DNA from: Candidatus Palibaumannia cicadellinicola
Lineage (GTDB): Bacteria; Pseudomonadota; Gammaproteobacteria; Enterobacterales; Enterobacteriaceae
Direction: 5' to 3'
NCBI RefSeq assembly: GCF_001269425.1
Contig: NZ_CP011787.1
Location: 248,001 to 312,000 of the forward strand
Length of the DNA stretch: 64,000 bases
The position numbers and the translations under genes were made by a program. Below are positions 11,662 to 22,718 of the stretch, in pieces (within the stretch, counting starts at the first letter, position 1; each line of letters starts with the position of its first letter). The notes beneath the pieces are model-generated. The model did not search any database. It was not told the origin of the DNA and saw only the letters and a list, made by a program, of their open reading frames with translations.

Positions 11662-12746
11662 ATTGTCTCAGATAAAGCTGCAAGCTTATTAGCCTGATAC
11701 TCTTGCATCATGGGCTGAATTAATATTTCTAGCTTCCCATCTATAACATCATATAGACGATAGGTAGTGAAACTAATACGATGATCAGTAATACGTCCTT
11801 GAGGAAAATTATAAGTACGTATTCTATCAGAACGATCACCGCTTCCTAGTAAATTTCTTCTAATAAAAGACTCTTCTTTTTGCCGATTTTGTGCTTCTAT
11901 AGCGCGTAACCTAGCTCCTAGCACCGACAAAGCTTTAGCTTTATTTTTATGCTGCGAACGTTCATCCTGGCATTCTACAACTAAACCAGTAGGTATATGG
12001 GTAATCCTAATAGCAGATTCTGTAGTATTAACGTGCTGACCACCAGCACCTGAAGCACGAAATGTATCTATCCTAAGATCATAATTATCTATTTCTGTTA
12101 ATTCAGTTTTTATAATATCCGGCATAACTGCTACTGTACAAGAAGAAGTATGGATTCTTCCTTGTGATTCAGTTTCTGGGACTCGTTGTACACGATGACC
12201 ACCAGATTCAAACTTAAGCTTACCATAGGCGTTATCATTGGATATCTTTATTATAATTTCTTTATAGCCACCGTGCAGACCGTAATTTGCACTTACTATT
12301 TCAAATGTCCAACTATTTATTTCGGCGTATCGACTATACATACGAAATAAATCTCCTGCAAATAATGCTGCTTCATTTCCTCCAGTACCGGCACGTACTT
12401 CAATAAAACATCCATATTTATCATTAGGATCTTTATCTGTTTGTAATAGTAATAAATGTAATTGTTGTTCTAGCGTAATTAGTAAAGTACTATATTTATT
12501 TAATTCTTCCTGTGCAATCTCCCGCATTTCCGGGTCTTCAACTATCTGCATAGTTTTATCAATGTTCTCTTGCACCTGCTGCCAATGTTGAAAACAAGAT
12601 GTAATATCAGCTAATTGCGCATACTCTTTAGAGAATACGCATAATTGTTCACGATCTTTAATGATTTCAGGGTTACCTAGTAATATTTCTAATTCTTTGT
12701 AACGATTTTGTAAAGTTGTTAACTTGGTAACTATAAAAGTTTTCAT
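11658..12746 (-). CDS. prfA: Peptide chain release factor 1
   Basis: RF1 reads UAA and UAG stop codons. At 362 residues it is close to E. coli (360). The anticodon-like tripeptide is PET in [10 protein letters not shown], within the PxT pattern of RF1. The catalytic GGQ lies in [12 protein letters not shown] near residue 234. The GGQ glutamine is the substrate of PrmC, encoded immediately downstream with a 4-nt overlap. No promoter is obvious in the 196 bp shared with divergent lolB. hemA, normally upstream, is missing. Confidence 0.97.
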   Translation of the reverse strand: MKTFIVTKLTTLQNRYKELEILLGNPEIIKDREQLCVFSKEYAQLADITSCFQHWQQVQENIDKTMQIVEDPEMREIAQEELNKYSTLLITLEQQLHLLLLQTDKDPNDKYGCFIEVRAGTGGNEAALFAGDLFRMYSRYAEINSWTFEIVSANYGLHGGYKEIIIKISNDNAYGKLKFESGGHRVQRVPETESQGRIHTSSCTVAVMPDIIKTELTEIDNYDLRIDTFRASGAGGQHVNTTESAIRITHIPTGLVVECQDERSQHKNKAKALSVLGARLRAIEAQNRQKEESFIRRNLLGSGDRSDRIRTYNFPQGRITDHRISFTTYRLYDVIDGKLEILIQPMMQEYQANKLAALSETI

Positions 12747-12942
12747 AATTTAATAAATAGTTATTTCTAATACTGTTAATTAAAGACTATTTTTAGAGTA
12801 TACGAAAAATAAAACCACAGTATACTGCTTACTCCTATAAATAATAAGTAATTATATTTAAATGGTCATATTAGTTAGCATAAATTTTACTAAATTAAAT
12901 TTAAGTCTGTTTTAATTAACTTTTTTATACAATAAATTTACC

Positions 12943-13566
12943 ATGCAAATAAAAATCAAAAATTTACTACTATTATTAGTAAGTATTTTACTTATATCAT
13001 GTAGTTTAAAAAAACAACAATTACCACAATTACCAACAAAAACTAATATTCATCAACAATGGCAAAGCCATAAACATTTAGTAGAAAAAATAACTAGTTA
13101 TAAAACTAAAGGTACTTTTGCCTATATTTCACCATCACAAAAATTATTTGCACGCTTTAATTGGCAAAAAATAAGTAATGATGAATACCGGCTTATTTTT
13201 CTAAATTTTATTGGTCAAAAGAACATGGACTTACATATACGACCAGGTCTAGTACACATGATCGACAATAATGGAAAAAGTTTTTATAGCAAAGATACTG
13301 TAGGAATGATAAAAAAATTTTTTGGAATATTTATTCCATTTAATGAAATTAGCTATTGGATACTAGGTCTTCCCGGTCAATCTAATAATTTTATAGTCAA
13401 TCAAAGAGGTTATATACATAAAATTAATTATTATAATAATAACAAAAACTGGATAGTAAGTTATCCGCTATATCATGATGATATAGAACCTGCTTTACCT
13501 GCTGATTTAGCAATACATCAAGGTGAAAATATAATTAAATTTAAAATAGATCATTGGAGTTTTTAA
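12943..13566 (+). CDS. lolB: Outer-membrane lipoprotein receptor LolB
   Basis: LolB is an outer-membrane lipoprotein that accepts lipoproteins from periplasmic LolA and inserts them in the outer membrane. The length, 207 residues, equals E. coli. The signal peptide ends in the lipobox LISC with acylated Cys20. Matching segments include [24 protein letters not shown] and PALPADLAI. It overlaps ispE by one base in E. coli order lolB-ispE-prs. Its partner lolA is a pseudogene at about 42.1-42.7 kb, so how LolB is loaded is an open question. Confidence 0.95.
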   Translation: MQIKIKNLLLLLVSILLISCSLKKQQLPQLPTKTNIHQQWQSHKHLVEKITSYKTKGTFAYISPSQKLFARFNWQKISNDEYRLIFLNFIGQKNMDLHIRPGLVHMIDNNGKSFYSKDTVGMIKKFFGIFIPFNEISYWILGLPGQSNNFIVNQRGYIHKINYYNNNKNWIVSYPLYHDDIEPALPADLAIHQGENIIKFKIDHWSF

Positions 13567-14435
13567 TGATAAGTAATTGGCCAGCACCAGCTAAAATTAA
13601 TTTATTTTTGTATATTAATGGTCAACGTCCAGATGGTTATCATCAGTTACAAACTCTTATTCAATTTCTTGATTATAGTGATAGCATTACTATTATACCT
13701 AATAATAATTATAAGATTAGATTAATTAATTATATTCATGGGATAGCTGAGGAGAACAATCTTATTATCCGTGCAGCTAAATTATTACAGGACTATTGCA
13801 TAAACTCTAAACATTATTGCGGCAGATTAGGAGGCGTAGATATTAAAATTAATAAAATCCTACCAATTTGCAGTGGTCTAGGCGGGGGTTCATCAGATGC
13901 AGCAACGGTATTGATAGCACTTAATGCACAATGGCAATGTGGACTTAATTTAGATACTCTTGCTAAATTAGGACTGACGCTAGGAGCAGATGTACCAGTA
14001 TTTATATATGGTAAATCAGCTATAGTTGAAGGCATAGGAGAAAAGTTGACGCCAGTATTACCAGTAGAAAAATGGTATTTAGTTGCTATTCCACAAGTAA
14101 AAATTTATACTTCTATTATTTTTAATGATCCGCTCTTACAAAGAACAACACCTAAAAAATCTATAAAAAAATTATTAAAAGAACAATTTTATAATGATTG
14201 TGAACCAATTACCAGAAAAAATTTTTCTCTAGTTGAACATAATATATTATGGCTGTTAAAATACGCACCTTCAAGATTAACTGGAACAGGTAGTTGCGTA
14301 TTTGCAGAATTTGATACAGAATTAGCTGCACGTAATGTATTTTCTATTAAACCTAAATGGATGCAAGCTTTTGTTGCTAGAGGAATTAATATTTCGCCGT
14401 TACACAACAGATTATTATCAAATGGATTATTATAA
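13566..14435 (+). CDS. ispE: 4-(cytidine-5'-diphospho)-2-C-methylerythritol kinase
   Basis: IspE phosphorylates CDP-methylerythritol in the non-mevalonate isoprenoid pathway. It is a GHMP kinase with the ATP motif [13 protein letters not shown] near residue 102. The catalytic Lys and Asp regions are present in PAPAKINLF and LGADVPVF. I start it at the ATG overlapping the lolB stop (TAATG), because [10 protein letters not shown] aligns with the E. coli N terminus. A TTG-type extension of four residues upstream is less likely. The protein is 289 residues (E. coli 283). [15 protein letters not shown] near the C terminus is conserved. Confidence 0.95.
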   Translation: MISNWPAPAKINLFLYINGQRPDGYHQLQTLIQFLDYSDSITIIPNNNYKIRLINYIHGIAEENNLIIRAAKLLQDYCINSKHYCGRLGGVDIKINKILPICSGLGGGSSDAATVLIALNAQWQCGLNLDTLAKLGLTLGADVPVFIYGKSAIVEGIGEKLTPVLPVEKWYLVAIPQVKIYTSIIFNDPLLQRTTPKKSIKKLLKEQFYNDCEPITRKNFSLVEHNILWLLKYAPSRLTGTGSCVFAEFDTELAARNVFSIKPKWMQAFVARGINISPLHNRLLSNGLL

Positions 14436-14442
14436 GTACGCC

Positions 14443-14471
14443 TAGTCATTAATTGTGTACTATAGTACAAT
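14443..14471 (+). promoter_or_regulatory. Possible promoter of prs with palindrome
   Basis: TAGTCA and TACAAT are spaced by 17 bp, giving 4/6 and 5/6 matches to sigma-70 hexamers, about 30 bp before the prs start. A 14-bp palindrome (TGTACTATAGTACA, 14456-14469) overlaps the -10 element and could be an operator. In so AT-rich a genome such matches arise by chance, so this is weak. It does not resemble the PurR operator. Confidence 0.3.
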
Positions 14472-14499
14472 ACTACACCACTTAAAGAGGTAATTATTA

Positions 14500-15447
14500 G
14501 TGCCAGATCTAAAACTTTTTGCTGGGAATGCAATTCCTGAACTAGCGCAAAAAATTGCTAATCGTTTGTATACTAGTCTTGGTACCGCAGCTGTTACTCG
14601 TTTTAGTGACGGAGAAGTTAGCGTGCAAATTAATGAAAATGTACGCGGGGGGGATTTGTTTATTATTCAGTCCACCTGTGCTCCTACTAATGATAATCTA
14701 ATGGAACTAGTAGTGATGGTTGATGCACTACGTCGTGCATCAGCAGGACGTATTACAGCAGTAATACCTTACTTCGGTTATGCTAGACAAGATCGAAGGG
14801 TACGTTCAGCACGTGTTCCTATTACAGCAAAAGTTGTAGCAGATGTTCTATCAAGTGTAGGCGTTGATAGAGTTCTTACAGTAGATTTACATGCTGAACA
14901 AATTCAGGGTTTTTTTGATGTTCCGGTAGATAATGTTTTCGGAAGTACTCTTCTTATAGAAGATATGTTACAGCAAGAGCTGCACAATCCAATAGTTGTC
15001 TCACCAGATATTGGTGGTGTGGTGCGTGCCCGTGCTATCGCTAAACTACTACATGATACCGATATGGCTATTATTGATAAACGTCGTCCACGAGCAAATA
15101 CTTCACAAGTAATGCATATTATAGGTGAAGTCGCAGATCGTGATTGTATGTTAGTCGATGATATAATAGATACCAGTAGCACCGTATGCAAAGCAGCAGA
15201 CGCACTTAAAGAACGCGGCGCAAAGCGTGTATTAGTCTATGCTACTCATCCTATTTTTTCAGGTAATGCCTATGATAATATTAAAAATTCAGTAATTGAT
15301 GAAGTTATTGTTTGTGATACAATTCCTTTAAATTCTGCTATCAAAGCACTACCTAACGTTCGTACTCTAACCTTATCAGGGATGCTAGCTGAAGCAATTC
15401 GTCGTATTAGTAATGAAGAATCTATTTCAGCAATGTTTGAACATTAA
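14500..15447 (+). CDS. prs: Ribose-phosphate pyrophosphokinase
   Basis: Prs makes PRPP, the precursor for nucleotides, histidine and NAD. The length, 315 residues, equals E. coli. The ATP site region [15 protein letters not shown] and the PRPP loop [11 protein letters not shown] near residue 218 are intact. [17 protein letters not shown] is also conserved. The start is GTG, as in E. coli, with AGAGG about 9 nt upstream. Retention fits the neighbouring nucleotide and cofactor genes (pyrF, nadE). dauA and ychH, between prs and pth in E. coli, have gone. Confidence 0.97.
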   Translation: MPDLKLFAGNAIPELAQKIANRLYTSLGTAAVTRFSDGEVSVQINENVRGGDLFIIQSTCAPTNDNLMELVVMVDALRRASAGRITAVIPYFGYARQDRRVRSARVPITAKVVADVLSSVGVDRVLTVDLHAEQIQGFFDVPVDNVFGSTLLIEDMLQQELHNPIVVSPDIGGVVRARAIAKLLHDTDMAIIDKRRPRANTSQVMHIIGEVADRDCMLVDDIIDTSSTVCKAADALKERGAKRVLVYATHPIFSGNAYDNIKNSVIDEVIVCDTIPLNSAIKALPNVRTLTLSGMLAEAIRRISNEESISAMFEH

Positions 15448-15510
15448 TAGTTAATTGAGTTCGCATTTAAACCTAATGTAATTGTATTTATTTATTCATA
15501 AAAGTAACTA

Positions 15511-16089
15511 GTGACAATCAAACTTATTGTAGGCCTTGCTAATCCAGGGAAAAAATATATTAATACACGACATAATGTTGGTGCATGGTATGTTAATACA
15601 TTAGCTCATTACCAAAATAAGTCTTTCACAGAAGAAAAACAATTTTGTGGCTATACTAGCTATTTTAAGCATAATAATAACTATGTAAGATTGCTAGTAC
15701 CAACAACATTCATGAATAATAACGGTAAATCAGTAGCAGCAATTGCAACATTTTATCATATTGAGCCAGAAGAAATTTTAATTGCGCACGATGATCTAAG
15801 TTTTTCGCCTGGGTATGTACGACTTAAATATAAAGGTAGTCACGGTGGTCATAATGGATTAAAAGATATTATAACCTGTTTAGGTAATAAAAATAATTTT
15901 TATAGACTACGTATTGGTATTGGACACCCTGGTGATAAAACAAAAGTAGTCAGTTTCGTTTTAGAAACACCATTAGAGATGGAAAAAAAAAGAATTAAAA
16001 ATGCAATTAATGAAGCTGTACTTTGTACTAACATGATTATTCAGCAACATTTTTTAAAAGCAATGCAACAGCTACATACTATTAAATAG
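15511..16089 (+). CDS. pth: Peptidyl-tRNA hydrolase
   Basis: Pth releases peptides from peptidyl-tRNA that drops off ribosomes. The 192-residue protein (E. coli 194) has GLANPGKKY and TRHNVGAWY, the latter carrying the catalytic His. [12 protein letters not shown] and HDDLSFSPG are conserved, as is GGHNGLKDI. The start is GTG. The upstream ribosome site is poor, and prs lies 63 bp before it. It precedes ychF as in E. coli. Confidence 0.96.
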   Translation: MTIKLIVGLANPGKKYINTRHNVGAWYVNTLAHYQNKSFTEEKQFCGYTSYFKHNNNYVRLLVPTTFMNNNGKSVAAIATFYHIEPEEILIAHDDLSFSPGYVRLKYKGSHGGHNGLKDIITCLGNKNNFYRLRIGIGHPGDKTKVVSFVLETPLEMEKKRIKNAINEAVLCTNMIIQQHFLKAMQQLHTIK

Positions 16090-16126
16090 TCTTAATAATA
16101 ACATATTAGTTAAATGGAATAATATT

Positions 16127-17212
16127 ATGGCGTTACAATGTGGCATTGTAGGATTACCTAATGTAGGCAAGTCTACACTTTTTAATGCATTGACTAAAGC
16201 TAGTATTGCGGCAGCAAACTTTCCATTTTGTACTATTGAACCTAATACTGGAATTTTATCTGTTCCAGATAAAAGATTAGATCAACTAGCGTTAGTAGTG
16301 AAACCACAGCGTATTGTTCCCACAACAATTAAGTTTGTGGATACTGCAGGGTTAGTACAAAATGCATCTAAAGGTGAAGGGTTAGGCAATAAGTTTCTTA
16401 TGCACATTCGTGAAGTAGAAGTTATCTGTCATGTTGTTCGTTGTTTTGAAAATAACAATATAATTCATATAGCTGGTAAAGTTGATCCTATATCTGATAT
16501 AGAAGTTATTAATACAGAATTAGCATTATCCGATATTGGCATCTGCGAACGTGCTCTTAATAAAGTACATAAACGTGTAAAAATAGGCGATAAACATGCT
16601 AAAATAGAGGAATTTTTGCTAGAAAAATGCCTAAAGCATCTTAGTAATGCTGGCATGTTACGTACGTTACAGTTAAGTAATGAAGAAAAAACTACACTGA
16701 TTAATTATAATTTTTTAACAATAAAACCAACTATGTATATAGCTAATGTTAATAACTATGGATTACAAAACAATGTATTTATAGAAAAAGTTAAAAAAAT
16801 TGCTGCCATAGAAAAATCGATAGTTGTGACAGTATGCGCTATATTAGATTCAGAGAATTTATACACAGAAGAGTATAATAATTATCTAGCCGAATTAGAT
16901 GTAACAAAATACGGATTAAATAGTGTAATTAGAGCTGGTTATGAGCTACTAAATTTACAAACATACTTTACAGCTGGGACAAATGAAGTACGTGCTTGGA
17001 CTATTCCAGTAGGCACGACAGCTTTGCAAGCAGCTAGAAAAATTCATACTGATTTTGCTAAAGGATTTATCCGTGCACAAACTATTACATTTGATCATTT
17101 CATTACCTTTAAAGGTGAAAAAGGTGCTAAAAAAGCAGGTAAAATGCGTTTTGAAGGAAAAGATTACATTGTTCAAGATGGCGATATAATAAACTTCTTA
17201 TTTAATGTTTAA
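16127..17212 (+). CDS. ychF: Ribosome-binding ATPase YchF
   Basis: YchF/OLA1 is an Obg-family P-loop ATPase that binds ribosomes and 70S particles. The 361-residue protein has GLPNVGKST at residues 8-16, [17 protein letters not shown] near residue 68, a helical insertion, and a C-terminal TGS domain ending in [24 protein letters not shown] is conserved. The G4-type motif reads YIANVNN, the family's non-canonical form. It lies 37 bp downstream of pth. Confidence 0.97.
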   Translation: MALQCGIVGLPNVGKSTLFNALTKASIAAANFPFCTIEPNTGILSVPDKRLDQLALVVKPQRIVPTTIKFVDTAGLVQNASKGEGLGNKFLMHIREVEVICHVVRCFENNNIIHIAGKVDPISDIEVINTELALSDIGICERALNKVHKRVKIGDKHAKIEEFLLEKCLKHLSNAGMLRTLQLSNEEKTTLINYNFLTIKPTMYIANVNNYGLQNNVFIEKVKKIAAIEKSIVVTVCAILDSENLYTEEYNNYLAELDVTKYGLNSVIRAGYELLNLQTYFTAGTNEVRAWTIPVGTTALQAARKIHTDFAKGFIRAQTITFDHFITFKGEKGAKKAGKMRFEGKDYIVQDGDIINFLFNV

Positions 17213-17266
17213 CATAAGTATGTTATATTTTTTAAATATTATGAAAAATTAGGGAGTCCTATTGGT

Positions 17267-18040
17267 GTGCTTACGGGTAAGCGTATTCTAGTGACAGGTA
17301 TAGCTAGTAATCGATCGATTGCTTATGGGATAACTAAGGCTCTATACCGTTATGGAGCAGAGCTAGCTTTTACTTATCAAAATGATAAACTAAAATCTAG
17401 AGTAGAAAAATTTGCAGTAGATTTTAATTCTAGCATAGTACTACAATGTGATGTAGCGAAAGATGATAGTATCAAAGCTATGTTTGATTATTTGGCGAAG
17501 GTCTGGCAAAAATTTGACGGATTCATCCATGCTATTGCTTATGCTCCTAGTAATCAGTTGAATGGTGATTATATCAGTACCATAACTAGAGAAGGCTTTG
17601 CTATATCGCACGATATTAGTTCTTATAGTTTTGTTGCTTTAACTAAAGCCAGTCGCCATATGCTAAACCCTAACTCAGCCCTTGTTACCCTTACATATCT
17701 AGGAGCAGAACGAGCTATTCCTAACTATAATGTTATGGGTCTAGCAAAAGCATCGTTAGAAGCTAATACACGCTATATGGCAAACGCAATTGGGCCACAA
17801 GGTGTACGTGTTAATGCTATTTCAGCCGGTCCTATTAGGACCTTAGCGGCATCAAGCATATCAAATTTTAAAAAAATGCAGAATTACTGTGAATCAGTTA
17901 CTCCTATTCGCCGCTTAGTAACAATTGATGACATCGGGAATACCGCAGCATTTCTTTGCTCAGATTTATCTGCTGGGATTACTGGTGAAGTCATACATGT
18001 AGATGGAGGCTTTAATATTGCAGTAATGAATATAATATAA
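17267..18040 (+). CDS. fabI: Enoyl-ACP reductase (NADH)
   Basis: FabI performs the last reduction in fatty-acid elongation. It is a short-chain dehydrogenase fold with the NADH loop [12 protein letters not shown] and the active-site segment containing [12 protein letters not shown] (Tyr and Lys of the catalytic pair). HVDGGFN is at the C terminus. The start is uncertain. The GTG given here is the first normal start codon, but E. coli MGFLSGKR aligns two codons upstream, where the genome has ATT (17261). AGGGAG at 17251-17256 could serve either. The protein has about 257 residues against 262. Its neighbour rnb is also its neighbour in E. coli. Confidence 0.94.
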   Translation: MLTGKRILVTGIASNRSIAYGITKALYRYGAELAFTYQNDKLKSRVEKFAVDFNSSIVLQCDVAKDDSIKAMFDYLAKVWQKFDGFIHAIAYAPSNQLNGDYISTITREGFAISHDISSYSFVALTKASRHMLNPNSALVTLTYLGAERAIPNYNVMGLAKASLEANTRYMANAIGPQGVRVNAISAGPIRTLAASSISNFKKMQNYCESVTPIRRLVTIDDIGNTAAFLCSDLSAGITGEVIHVDGGFNIAVMNII

Positions 18041-18127
18041 TAATATTATGATATTACTGACTTTATTACTAAGTAGTAACTACTACTAAAAATTGAGAAT
18101 ATTACTTGCTAATATGTAATACATATT

Positions 18128-20070
18128 ATGTTTCAAAATCACCCATTACTTATCCAAATAAAAAAAAACTAAAATATAACACACAACGTACTGAAGGAGT
18201 AGTAAAAAAAAGTACTGATAAAGGTTTTTGCTTTCTTGAAGTTGACTCTAATAAGAGCTATTTGATTCCTATTCATTTTATGAATAAGGTGATGCATGGT
18301 GATAAAATTAGTGCAATATTACACACAACAAAAGATCGTCAAATAGCTGAACCAGAGACATTAATTGAGCCTTTTTTATCGCGCTTTGTAGGTCAGGTAC
18401 AAATACAAAACGAAAAAATTACTATTTTGCCATACAATACGATAATTAAAGAATTGATATCAGCACGTATTAAATGTCATTTAAGTAATGCACTTTGTAA
18501 TGGAGATTGGGTAATCGCAGAAATATGCTGTCATCCTCTAGATGGTCATAGATATTTTTACGCTAATATTACTGAATTAATTACTGCTAATAATGATCAT
18601 TATGCTCCCTGGTGGATTACCTTAGCTAGGTATAATTTAGACCGAAAAGCGCCAGACATGCCGCCAGACTTAATACAGCAAGACGATGGTATTGTTAGAC
18701 AAGATCTAACAGCACTGAGCTTCATTACTATTGATTCTGCTAGCACAGAAGATATGGATGATGCATTATATATTACCTATGGTCAGAATAAAATTTTAGT
18801 AATTACTATAGCTATAGCAGATCCCACTGCATGGATTATAGCTGGTAGTCCGCTAGATAATATTGCTCGCCACCGAGCTTTCACTAATTACCTTCCTGGT
18901 TTAAATATTCCAATGTTACCGCGTATCCTATCTGATTCTCTATGTTCTTTACGTGCAAATGAAAAACGGCCGGCTCTGGTTTGCCAAGTATCCATGCATA
19001 ATGACGGAACGATTGCAGCAGAAGAAGAGATAAAATTTTTTACCGCATGGGTAGAATCAAAAGCTAAGCTAACCTATAATAACGTATCTGATTGGCTAGC
19101 AAATATCGGAACTTGGCAACCAGAGAATAATGCTATTGCAGAACAGATAAAACTGTTATATAGAGTTTATCAAGCTCGTAGTGCCTGGCGTACTGAAAAT
19201 GCGTTAGTATTTAAGGATAAACCTGACTACCGTTTTATTTTAGACGAAAAAGGTAAAGTAAATAAAATTGTTGCTGAACCTCGCAGAATTGCTAAACGTA
19301 TGATTGAAGAAGTGATGATTCTTGCTAATAGCTGTGCAGCCCGTGTACTAAGGGATAGTCTAGGCTTTGGTATTTATAACACCCATAATGGCTTTGACGA
19401 AACTATGATTAATCAGGTCATTACTATTTTACGAAAAAATAATATTACAGCAGATGCGACTACATTGCTAACATTGCAAGGATTTTGTGCTTTACGTCGT
19501 AAGCTAAATACTATGCCTACTTCATATTTAGATAGCCGAATTCGTCGTTTTCAAACTTGTGCTACGTTACAAACTAAGCCTGGACCACATTTTTGTTTAG
19601 GATTAGATGTATATGCTACTTGGACTTCGCCTATTCGTAAATATAGTGATATGCTAAATCATCGTTTACTTAAGGCACTAATTAGTGCAAAAAAAGTAGA
19701 AAGCCCTAAACAAGACATTGCTTTAATGATATCTGCACGTCGTAGAAAAAATCGTCTTGCTGAACGTGATTTAGAGGATTGGCTATATGCTAGTTTTCTT
19801 AAAAATAAAGAAGGTAAAAATATATGTTATAGCGCTGAAATTATTGATATTTGCCGTAGTGGTATGCGAATCAAATTAATTGATAATGGTGCTATTGCTT
19901 TTATTCCTGCTATATTCATTCATCGTATACGTGATGAAATAATTTTCAATCAAGATACAGGGATAATACAAGTAAAAGGTAAAGAGCGTTATCGACAAGG
20001 TGATATTTTAAATGTTTATATTGTAGAAGTACGCATGGATAATCGTTCTATTATTGCTAACCTTGTATAA
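18128..20070 (+). CDS. rnb: Exoribonuclease II, frameshifted at a poly-A run
   Basis: RNase II degrades mRNA from the 3' end. The catalytic RNB domain is complete: TIDSASTEDMDDAL carries the four metal-binding aspartates, and SPIRKYSDMLNHR the essential Arg. S1-type domains lie at both ends. The true start appears to be ATG 18128, since MFQNHPLLIQIK aligns residue for residue with E. coli MFQDNPLLAQLK. That frame stops at 18170-18172, after a run of nine A (18160-18168). One extra A would join it, without any gap, to the remaining frame (LKYNTQRTEG). A TTG at 18106 opens the downstream frame but encodes an unrelated N terminus. Full-length protein thus probably needs slippage at the run, or the assembly has an error. 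Confidence 0.9.
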
Positions 20071-20071
20071 G

Positions 20072-20812
20072 TTAATTTAGATGCAGTGAACGTAATATGT
20101 TTTTTAACATCAAATCTGGTGTTTCTGACATAGTTATAGGACGACCGATAACTATATAGTCTACGCCAGCTTGTTGTGCCTGCTTGGCTGTCATAACTCT
20201 ATCATGATCCCCCATCATATCATCATTATGATTGAGAGCGGCTAAACGAATTCCAGGTGTAACTAAAGTAAAATCATTACCGCATATTGATTTTATCTCT
20301 GCTGCTTCGTGTGCTGAACAAACTACTCCATCTATACCACAATAATTAGCTAACATAGCTAATTTAATTGTAAATTCTGTAACTTTACTGGTAATACCTA
20401 GTCTATTTAAATCATCATTACTGATACTAGTAAGCAATGTAACAGCAATTAGTTTGGGTGCCTTACTACCAAATTTAGACAGAGCATCACGTGCTGCTAT
20501 CATCATTTTTTCTCCGCCACTGGCATGTATATTTACCATCCATACTCCTAAATCCGCGGCTGCAGATACTGCTCTTGCAACAGTATTAGGAATATCATGA
20601 AATTTAAGATCAAGAAAAATTTCAAAACCACGTTGCTGCAGCTCAATTATTAAAGCAGGCCCAAAACGTGTAAACATCTCTTTACCTATCTTCAATTTAC
20701 AATACTTTGGGATAAGTCGATCTACCAATGCTAGTGCCTGATTAGCATTTTTATAGTCTAGTGCTACAATAATTGGTGATGATTTATTAAATTGTAAAAC
20801 TTCTGATGGCAT
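20072..20812 (-). CDS. pyrF: Orotidine-5'-phosphate decarboxylase
   Basis: PyrF makes UMP from OMP, the last step of pyrimidine synthesis. It is a TIM barrel of 246 residues (E. coli 245). The catalytic Asp-Lys-Asp cluster is in [12 protein letters not shown] near residue 70. [10 protein letters not shown] and [10 protein letters not shown] (phosphate site) are conserved. It converges on rnb with one base between stop codons. In E. coli lapA and lapB lie upstream in the same operon; lapB has gone and lapA is a pseudogene at 20998-21242. Confidence 0.97.
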   Translation of the reverse strand: MPSEVLQFNKSSPIIVALDYKNANQALALVDRLIPKYCKLKIGKEMFTRFGPALIIELQQRGFEIFLDLKFHDIPNTVARAVSAAADLGVWMVNIHASGGEKMMIAARDALSKFGSKAPKLIAVTLLTSISNDDLNRLGITSKVTEFTIKLAMLANYCGIDGVVCSAHEAAEIKSICGNDFTLVTPGIRLAALNHNDDMMGDHDRVMTAKQAQQAGVDYIVIGRPITMSETPDLMLKNILRSLHLN

Positions 20813-20997
20813 AAAACATCCTTAAACATCCTTATTAATTATGAACATAGTATAATTAATAATTGTTATATTAGTTAATTATGCTATAATAATTAACTAG
20901 TATTAAATATACTATATTTTATAAAAAATAATTAATATTATATATATTTAGTCTTACAGTGATAATTTATTTGCATTGATATTAATTTTAGCAGAAT

Positions 20998-21242
20998 TTA
21001 ATGTGTAAAAAATATTGTTTTTTTAAGTGTTTTTATCTCTATTTTTGCGTAAATTAGTTTTACACAAGTACGTAACCATAGTAGACCATAATTAACCCAA
21101 CCTATGATAACACCACCGATCAATATAATTGACAATAGCGTTATAGTTAAAAGATCAAATATGATTGATTATTATTTGCTCCAAAGAATATTAAGATTAA
21201 ATAAATAACCAGCACCAGCCACATTATAAGAAAATATTTCAC
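20998..21242 (-). pseudogene. lapA: Remnant of lapA (yciS)
   Basis: LapA is a small inner-membrane protein that works with LapB in lipopolysaccharide assembly. A GTG at 21242 with AGGAAAT upstream opens KYFLIMWLVLVIYLI, then FFGANNNQ, matching the first LapA membrane segment and following GAQND. The frame stops shortly after. A second frame continues LLTITLLSIILIGG, IIGWVNYGLLWLR and a basic tail, matching the second segment. A deletion of about seven codons with a frame change separates the halves. The position upstream of pyrF and the strand agree with E. coli. Flanking DNA at 20813-20997 and 21243-21505 shows no gene; pgpB and lapB cannot be recognised. Confidence 0.88.
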
Positions 21243-21505
21243 ATTATTTCCTGTAATCAAGCAATGTTATTAGGATAGAATGTTACTACTTTTAATATAA
21301 GCGTATTTATTAGTATACAATACTAAAATTAATTGTATTTATATATCTAAATTAGACGTTTTATTAGAATAAATATAGGATATTTAATAAATTAATTATC
21401 CTAATAATTATTAAAAATAATAATTTATATAATATACACACAAGTTCGATTGTGTAAAAATTAATAGTAACGCCCAAAAGTATATTTGGTTTTTTGGAGA
21501 GTATC

Positions 21506-22093
21506 ATGCAGCTGAAACTTGTGGCAGAAGCCAAACTGCCGACACCATGGGGCGATTTTTTAATGGTAGGATTTGAGGAAATAGCAAATAAAAATGATCA
21601 TTTAGCTTTAATATATGGTGATGTTACTAGTCCAGTACCAGTTCTGGCCAGAGTACACTCAGAATGTTTGACTGGCGATGCTCTTTTTAGCCTACGTTGT
21701 GATTGCGGCTTTCAATTAGAGGCTGCATTGAGCTGTATTGCAAAAGAAAAACGTGGTATTTTGCTTTATCATCGTCAGGAAGGACGTAATATCGGATTAT
21801 TAAATAAAATTCGTGCATATGCACTTCAAGATAAAGGATCTGATACTGTAAAGGCTAATAATCAACTAGGGTTTGCTGCTGATGAAAGAGATTTCACTCT
21901 TTGTGCCGATATGTTAAAAGTACTAAAAATAGAAACAATTCGCTTACTAACTAATAATCCTAAAAAGGTTGAGATACTGACTGAGGCTGGTATTAATATA
22001 ACAGAAAGAGTTCCACTTATTGTTGGACGTAACCCAGAAAATGCTCGCTATTTAGATACCAAAGCCGCTAAAATGGGACATTTATTGAATTAA
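21506..22093 (+). CDS. ribA: GTP cyclohydrolase II
   Basis: RibA opens GTP to start riboflavin synthesis, a likely contribution to the insect host. The 195-residue protein (E. coli 196) keeps the three zinc cysteines in HSECLTGD and LRCDCGF, the GTP-binding [11 protein letters not shown], and [12 protein letters not shown] start it at ATG 21506 because [16 protein letters not shown] aligns with E. coli. GGAGAG lies 4-5 nt upstream. A TTG four codons earlier is not needed. It stands alone between the lapA and cysB remnants. acnA and pgpB, its E. coli neighbours, are absent. Confidence 0.97.
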   Translation: MQLKLVAEAKLPTPWGDFLMVGFEEIANKNDHLALIYGDVTSPVPVLARVHSECLTGDALFSLRCDCGFQLEAALSCIAKEKRGILLYHRQEGRNIGLLNKIRAYALQDKGSDTVKANNQLGFAADERDFTLCADMLKVLKIETIRLLTNNPKKVEILTEAGINITERVPLIVGRNPENARYLDTKAAKMGHLLN

Positions 22094-22102
22094 ATAAATT
22101 AA

Positions 22103-22533
22103 TTATTAAAAGCAATATCTAGCTCAGAGCGACCAGTAAAGCAAAAATTATAAGTAACTAGTGGATATTAATAAACTAGCTGTTTTTTATTACTTGCTAA
22201 ATTGTGATGCAAATGTAATGCTTCAGTAGCAATAGCAAAATATATATATCAGATTATATCTGGATAAGGATGTTATCCAGCTACTGCTTTAATAGCATCA
22301 ACCTTAGATAGTACTTTACGCGCAATCTGAATAATTTTTTTTTACAAGCTTGTGTAACACTAGTAATATTTTTACCGCTGCGTGCAAAAATTTTGTAAAC
22401 CTAGCTTATCCTCTAACATTATTACAAGTTGACTAATGCCGGGCTGCGAGGTATAAAGTCATTCAGCAGTAGAATAAAGATTTATATTCTGATTAACTAC
22501 TTCCACGATATCACGAAGTTGCTGTAATTTAAT
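22103..22533 (-). pseudogene. cysB: Remnant of cysB transcription regulator
   Basis: CysB is the LysR-type activator of cysteine biosynthesis. The minus strand reads KLQQLRDIVEVVNQN and STAE, then a TGA, then LYTSQPGISQ and LVIMLEDKLG, matching the CysB helix-turn-helix region. The start codon is ATT instead of ATG. After a one-base shift IFARSGKNITSVTQ follows. Another shift in a run of nine A leads to IARKVLSKVDAIKAVAG. Further fragments FAIATEALHL and FTGRSELDIAFN match mid-protein segments, with large deletions between. Position next to topA agrees with E. coli. The remaining 22534-22718 is AT-rich and shows nothing else. Confidence 0.92.
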
Positions 22534-22718
22534 TGGAGTATCCGACCGAGTATATACCTTTTTTAGGTTAGTATAGCTAAAAATTTATTACTTTTTACAA
22601 CAGTAATAAATATATAAATAAATGTTAATATAATTAATAAATTAACATTATTAATATAATAATGTTAATTTATATAATATATATACATTACACATATATC
22701 AAAAATAGAAAGAAATAG

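Noticed and set aside
18106..18130. TTG start at 18106 giving a 654-residue RNase II
   Set aside because: The first 20 or so residues have no resemblance to the family, while the ATG at 18128 in another frame matches E. coli exactly. The upstream frame is open by chance.
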